DNA of 9,240 nucleotides from Saprospiraceae bacterium (lineage in GTDB: Bacteria > Bacteroidota > Bacteroidia > Chitinophagales > Saprospiraceae), in assembly GCA_020628755.1 (NCBI GenBank), contig JAHDEQ010000173.1, positions 1 through 9,240 on the forward strand, given 5' to 3'. Shown piece by piece: positions 6,663-9,240 of the stretch. A model generated the notes under the pieces. That model did no database searches. It was not told where the DNA came from and saw nothing but the letters and a program-made list of their open reading frames with translations. The position numbers were made by a program, and so were the translations under genes. Numbering within the stretch: position 1 is the stretch's first letter; every line of letters starts with the position of its first letter.

Positions 6663-7244
6663 TTACTGATTTACTTGAATTTGTGGAGTAGCTGGTTTAG
6701 CAGCAGGAGCAGGTGCGTTAGGGTCTGGAATAACCTCACCTGTCAAGTAAATGAAAGTTTGAGCTGGCTCAGTGTTAGCAGTCAAAGTAACTTTTTGGTT
6801 ACGCTTTCCTTTTTTGTTCTTAGAGTTGAACTCAACAGTAACTTCACCAGTTCCGCCTGGAGGAATTGGCTCTTTTGGCCATTTTGGTACAGTACATCCG
6901 CAGCTACCTTTAGCGTTAGAGATGATTAAAGGCTCTTTACCTGTATTTGAGAAAGCGTAAGTGTGCGATACTTTCTCCCCTTCGTCAACTTTACCAAAGT
7001 CAAAAGTTGATTCTTTAAATTCAACACTTGTTGTAGGACCAGCTGGAGCAGCAGGAGTTACAGCAGCTTTAGTTGCATTTGCAGCATCTTTAGCAGCATT
7101 AGCTGTAGCTTTAGCAGCATCGCCAGCAGTAGAAGCTACTTTAGAAGCAGCATCTTTAGTAGCTTCGGCAGCCTCGCTACCACAAGCAACGAAAAACATG
7201 GCGAAAGCCAATAATGTGATTCCAGAGAAGATTAATTTTTTCAT
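6663..7244 (-). CDS. DUF1573 lipoprotein with Ala-rich 11-mer repeat linker
   Basis: A 193-aa predicted lipoprotein. Residues 1-20 are a signal peptide with a lipobox FVAC, so C21 should be lipidated and anchored in the envelope. Residues 24-70 are an Ala/Lys/Asp/Thr-rich segment with DAA recurring every 11 residues (31, 42, 53), probably an extended or amphipathic helix. Residues 71-171 form a DUF1573 domain, an immunoglobulin-like fold, with TFDFGKVDEGEKVSHTYAFSN, the family hallmark GSCGCTVP (C115 and C117), PPGGTGEVTVEFNS and a closing TLTAN...YLTGEV. The tail from about 172 is Pro/Ala-rich. DUF1573 proteins are common in Bacteroidota, often as single-domain lipoproteins, and their function is unknown. 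The two cysteines could form a disulfide or bind metal, which is speculation. The gene has its own promoter and terminator. Confidence 0.92.
   Translation of the reverse strand: MKKLIFSGITLLAFAMFFVACGSEAAEATKDAASKVASTAGDAAKATANAAKDAANATKAAVTPAAPAGPTTSVEFKESTFDFGKVDEGEKVSHTYAFSNTGKEPLIISNAKGSCGCTVPKWPKEPIPPGGTGEVTVEFNSKNKKGKRNQKVTLTANTEPAQTFIYLTGEVIPDPNAPAPAAKPATPQIQVNQ
7056..7154 (-). repeat. Coding 11-residue repeat in the DUF1573 lipoprotein
   Basis: Residues 31-63 hold about three 11-residue units, each beginning DAA and rich in Ala and Lys. The periodicity is also visible in DNA: GCAGCATCTTTAG occurs at 7081-7093 and 7147-7159, 66 nt (22 codons, two units) apart, which suggests growth by tandem duplication. 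Confidence 0.65.
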
Positions 7245-7316
7245 CTTAATTTGGATTTTTTAAATGATTTAAATTATTAAAATTTTTCTTTGATTCAGAT
7301 TTTCTCAAAAGAGACG

Positions 7317-7348
7317 CAAAAATACGTATTTTATTGAGTTTTACTAAA
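7317..7348 (-). promoter_or_regulatory. Promoter of the DUF1573 lipoprotein gene
   Basis: On the minus strand TATTTTTG (7324-7317) matches TAnnTTTG exactly. A weak -33 candidate TTTAG (7348-7344) lies 19 nt upstream, the same sequence and near the same spacing as at the TerB-like gene. The predicted leader is about 65 nt and AT-rich. Confidence 0.65.
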
Positions 7349-7436
7349 TCCTTTTTAAAATTGTTGAGATAACATTTTATCTCTTATGCAATCTTATTGC
7401 CAATTGGACTTAAAGTCAAACAACAATTCGTAAAAT

Positions 7437-7450
7437 GTCAGGCAGGCTTT
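7437..7450. repeat. Possible degenerate copy of the GC-rich element
   Basis: GTCAGGCAGGCTTT contains CAGGCAGGC, also at 2780-2788, and CAGGCTTT, also on the minus strand of the mutS-leader element (2772-2765). The match is short, so it may be a relic of the same repeat family or chance. Confidence 0.25.
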
Positions 7451-7510
7451 CCTTTCTTTCCATTTCCCTAATTGTTGATACAAATATATGTCAAATTCAC
7501 TGAATACCTT

Positions 7511-7537
7511 GTTAACAGGCTTCCAAGCTTTGTTAAC
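7511..7537 (-). other. GTTAACA/TGTTAAC hairpin downstream of polX
   Basis: Arms GTTAACA (7511-7517) and TGTTAAC (7531-7537) pair around an inner GCT/AGC stem (7519-7521 and 7526-7528) with a 4-nt loop. It lies about 20 nt after the polX stop but lacks a U-run on the minus strand. It could protect the mRNA 3' end, aid termination, or bind a protein, since the two GTTAAC sites are 21 bp apart. Confidence 0.4.
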
Positions 7538-7557
7538 GATTTGTCAATGCTATTTGT

Positions 7558-9216
7558 TTATGCTTTTTGTATGATTTTTTGCTCAAAATCTGCCCTCGAA
7601 AGTGCATTCAAACACATTTCTTGGGTCAGCAATCCTTTACGAGCGACCAAGACTCCGTAACGAGTATGTTGGATACCTTCTTTGCTGTGTGCATCGGGGT
7701 TGATAGAAATCATCACGCCTTTTTCGAGTGCATACGGAATCCATGTCCAATCCAAATCCAAGCGATGTGGATTAGCATTGAGTTCGAGGTGAACGCCATT
7801 CGCTGCACAAGCATCAATAACTTTTTTGTGGTCAATTGGATAACCTTTTCGAGCAAGCAAAAGTCGGCCTGTTGGATGCCCCAATATTGTAGTGTAAGGG
7901 TTTTCTATTGCCGTGATGAGTCGTTGCGTTGCTTTCGCTTCATCCATTTTGAGGTTGGAATGAACCGAAGCAATGATGAAATCAAATTGCTTCAAAACGT
8001 CTTCTTCATAATCCAATTCGCCCGAATTGAGAATATCGGACTCTATACCCTTATATATTTTAAAGTTAGAATATTGAGCATTGAGTTGGTCAATTTCTTC
8101 AAATTGCTCGTAAAGTCGTTCAACTTTGAGGCCACTTGCATAAAAAGCAGATTTGGAATGGTCGGTAATTCCAATATATTCATAACCCAAACCTTGAGCA
8201 TAATCGGTCATTTCTTTTAGGCTATGAATACCGTCACTATAAGTAGTATGATTGTGTAAAACACCTCGAAGGTCGGTTTCTTCAATTAATTTAGGTAATT
8301 TATTTTCTTGTGCTAATTGGATTGCATATTCACTTTCTCGTAATTCGGGTAAGATGTATGGAATGTTGGCTTTTTGAAAAACGGCTTCTTCGGTAGCCAA
8401 CTGCTTAAAGTCAGTGGCCGATGCAGTCTTGAGAAAAGACTGCATAAACGTTTCACTAGCCGTATAGCGAAATTGTTTTGAACCAAATTCATTTTTTTCA
8501 CAAATATAAATCTTTACGGGAACGGTCTCTCCCAAAAGACATTTATATACAGTGTCTTTACGTGTTTGTAAATCCAATAATTTCTTTTCAAAAAGCAAAT
8601 TTATATCAGAAGCCGTTGTCAAAATTTCAATTTGCTCAATTTCAGGCATAAGCCTTCGCATCGCTCCTGTCAAAGCGACTTGCTCCTCAGGAAAAAGTGC
8701 TGTCATTTGCATCAACAAATTTTGAGCAAGCCCTTCTAAACTCGCATAATGAAATTTGCCTTGCGATTGCTGAAAATACTCTAATTTCTGAATGAGGTCG
8801 GCCTGAGTTTTAGCACCAAAACCTTTGAGTTCTACAAGTCGGTTTTCATTACACGCATACAGTAATTCGCCAGCCGTTTCGACACCTAGTTCTTTCCAAA
8901 TAACTCGAATTTTCTTGGGGCCAAAGCCTTTTATAGACAGCAACTCTTGAATGCCTTGGGGCGTTAATTCTCGATACTTTTCGAGGTTGGCAATTGTCCC
9001 CGAATCTTTGAGTTCGTGCAGTTTGGAGACAATTGACTTACCTACGCCTTTGATACTCGCCCATTCGTCTGGATTTTTTTCAAAGAGCGAACCCTCTAAT
9101 TTTCGGAGATTGATATAAGCATTTTGGTAGGAACGAATCTTGTACGGATTCTCCTTGTGTAGTTCCATAAGGGCGGCCAAATCCCGAAAGGTATTGGCGA
9201 TTTCTTTGTTGGTCAT
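7558..9216 (-). CDS. polX: PolX/PHP-domain protein, polymerase site degenerate, nuclease site intact
   Basis: A 552-aa protein with the bacterial PolX architecture: an N-terminal helix-hairpin-helix and Pol-beta-type region (about 1-300) and a C-terminal PHP domain (about 314-552). DNA-binding hairpins are seen at SIKGVGK (54-60), SIKGFGPKK (94-102) and ELKGFGAKT (129-137). Family X polymerases carry GSxRR, then DxD, then a third Asp. Here the first reads GAMRR (184-188), the DxD position reads Q195-I-E197, and the third Asp aligns with K235 in VPVKIYIC, so nucleotide transfer is probably lost. The PHP metal ligands are all in place: HNH (H321, H323), D328, TDH (H353), E392, H419 in SVHS, H447 in GHPTGR, and D508/H510 in NPDAH. 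It is therefore best read as a metal-dependent 3'-5' exonuclease or phosphoesterase, likely in base-excision repair. The ATG at 9216 is the first, and upstream sequence ends at 9240, so its promoter is not resolved. Confidence 0.93.
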   Translation of the reverse strand: MTNKEIANTFRDLAALMELHKENPYKIRSYQNAYINLRKLEGSLFEKNPDEWASIKGVGKSIVSKLHELKDSGTIANLEKYRELTPQGIQELLSIKGFGPKKIRVIWKELGVETAGELLYACNENRLVELKGFGAKTQADLIQKLEYFQQSQGKFHYASLEGLAQNLLMQMTALFPEEQVALTGAMRRLMPEIEQIEILTTASDINLLFEKKLLDLQTRKDTVYKCLLGETVPVKIYICEKNEFGSKQFRYTASETFMQSFLKTASATDFKQLATEEAVFQKANIPYILPELRESEYAIQLAQENKLPKLIEETDLRGVLHNHTTYSDGIHSLKEMTDYAQGLGYEYIGITDHSKSAFYASGLKVERLYEQFEEIDQLNAQYSNFKIYKGIESDILNSGELDYEEDVLKQFDFIIASVHSNLKMDEAKATQRLITAIENPYTTILGHPTGRLLLARKGYPIDHKKVIDACAANGVHLELNANPHRLDLDWTWIPYALEKGVMISINPDAHSKEGIQHTRYGVLVARKGLLTQEMCLNALSRADFEQKIIQKA

Positions 9217-9240
9217 AAAGGTCTGATATAGTTAAAAAAA

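Larger units (their letters stand above)
7245..7557. other. Intergenic region between DUF1573 and polX
   Basis: About 310 bp without a gene. It holds the DUF1573 promoter and leader in the left third. A short GC-rich fragment (7437-7450) recalls the mutS-leader element, and a GTTAAC hairpin (7511-7537) lies just after polX. Between roughly 7350 and 7435 I see nothing beyond AT-rich sequence. No small ORF with a credible start, and no tRNA, is visible. Confidence 0.6.

Noticed and set aside
6961..7263. Ala/Leu/Val-rich plus-strand frame that looks like a membrane protein
   Set aside because: It is the complement of the Ala-rich repeat and signal peptide of the DUF1573 gene, and the apparent hydrophobic helix is an artefact of GCA/GCT codons read backwards.
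7567..8220. Plus-strand 217-aa reading frame opposite polX
   Set aside because: It lies wholly antisense to well-conserved PHP domain codons, is rich in Cys, Phe and Ile, has no recognisable motif and no promoter, and so looks like a shadow frame.

Overview
This AT-rich window looks like chromosomal DNA from a member of the Bacteroidota. Four observations point there: a PorV/PorQ-family outer-membrane barrel (PorV2-like), a stand-alone pyruvate dehydrogenase E1-beta gene, a DUF1573 lipoprotein, and five matches to the Bacteroidota -7 promoter element TAnnTTTG at sensible distances from starts. A finer placement (for example Saprospiria or Chitinophagia) is only a guess.

Layout, left to right: mutS (minus strand), which begins at a TTG codon behind a leader carrying a GC-rich palindromic element; a small TerB-like acidic protein (plus), divergent from mutS; a bidirectional terminator shared with the convergent porV2-like gene (minus); a terminator; pdhB (minus); a UbiA-family prenyltransferase of the MqnP type (minus); a terminator with a promoter threaded through it; a DUF1573 lipoprotein (minus); a roughly 310-bp intergenic region; and a PolX/PHP protein (minus) filling the right end.

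This is mostly housekeeping DNA. Terminators and promoters break it into single-gene units, apart from a possible prenyltransferase-pdhB read-through. The genes serve DNA repair (mutS, polX), central carbon metabolism (pdhB), quinone synthesis (mqnP-like) and the envelope (porV2-like, DUF1573). I see no mobile element, CRISPR array, tRNA or rRNA, and no convincing new multi-gene system.

The points most worth a second look are: a PolX whose polymerase carboxylates all appear replaced while its PHP nuclease site is intact; a probable leaderless prenyltransferase mRNA whose promoter lies inside the preceding gene's terminator; the palindromic element in the mutS leader; and an 11-residue LEA-like repeat in the DUF1573 lipoprotein.
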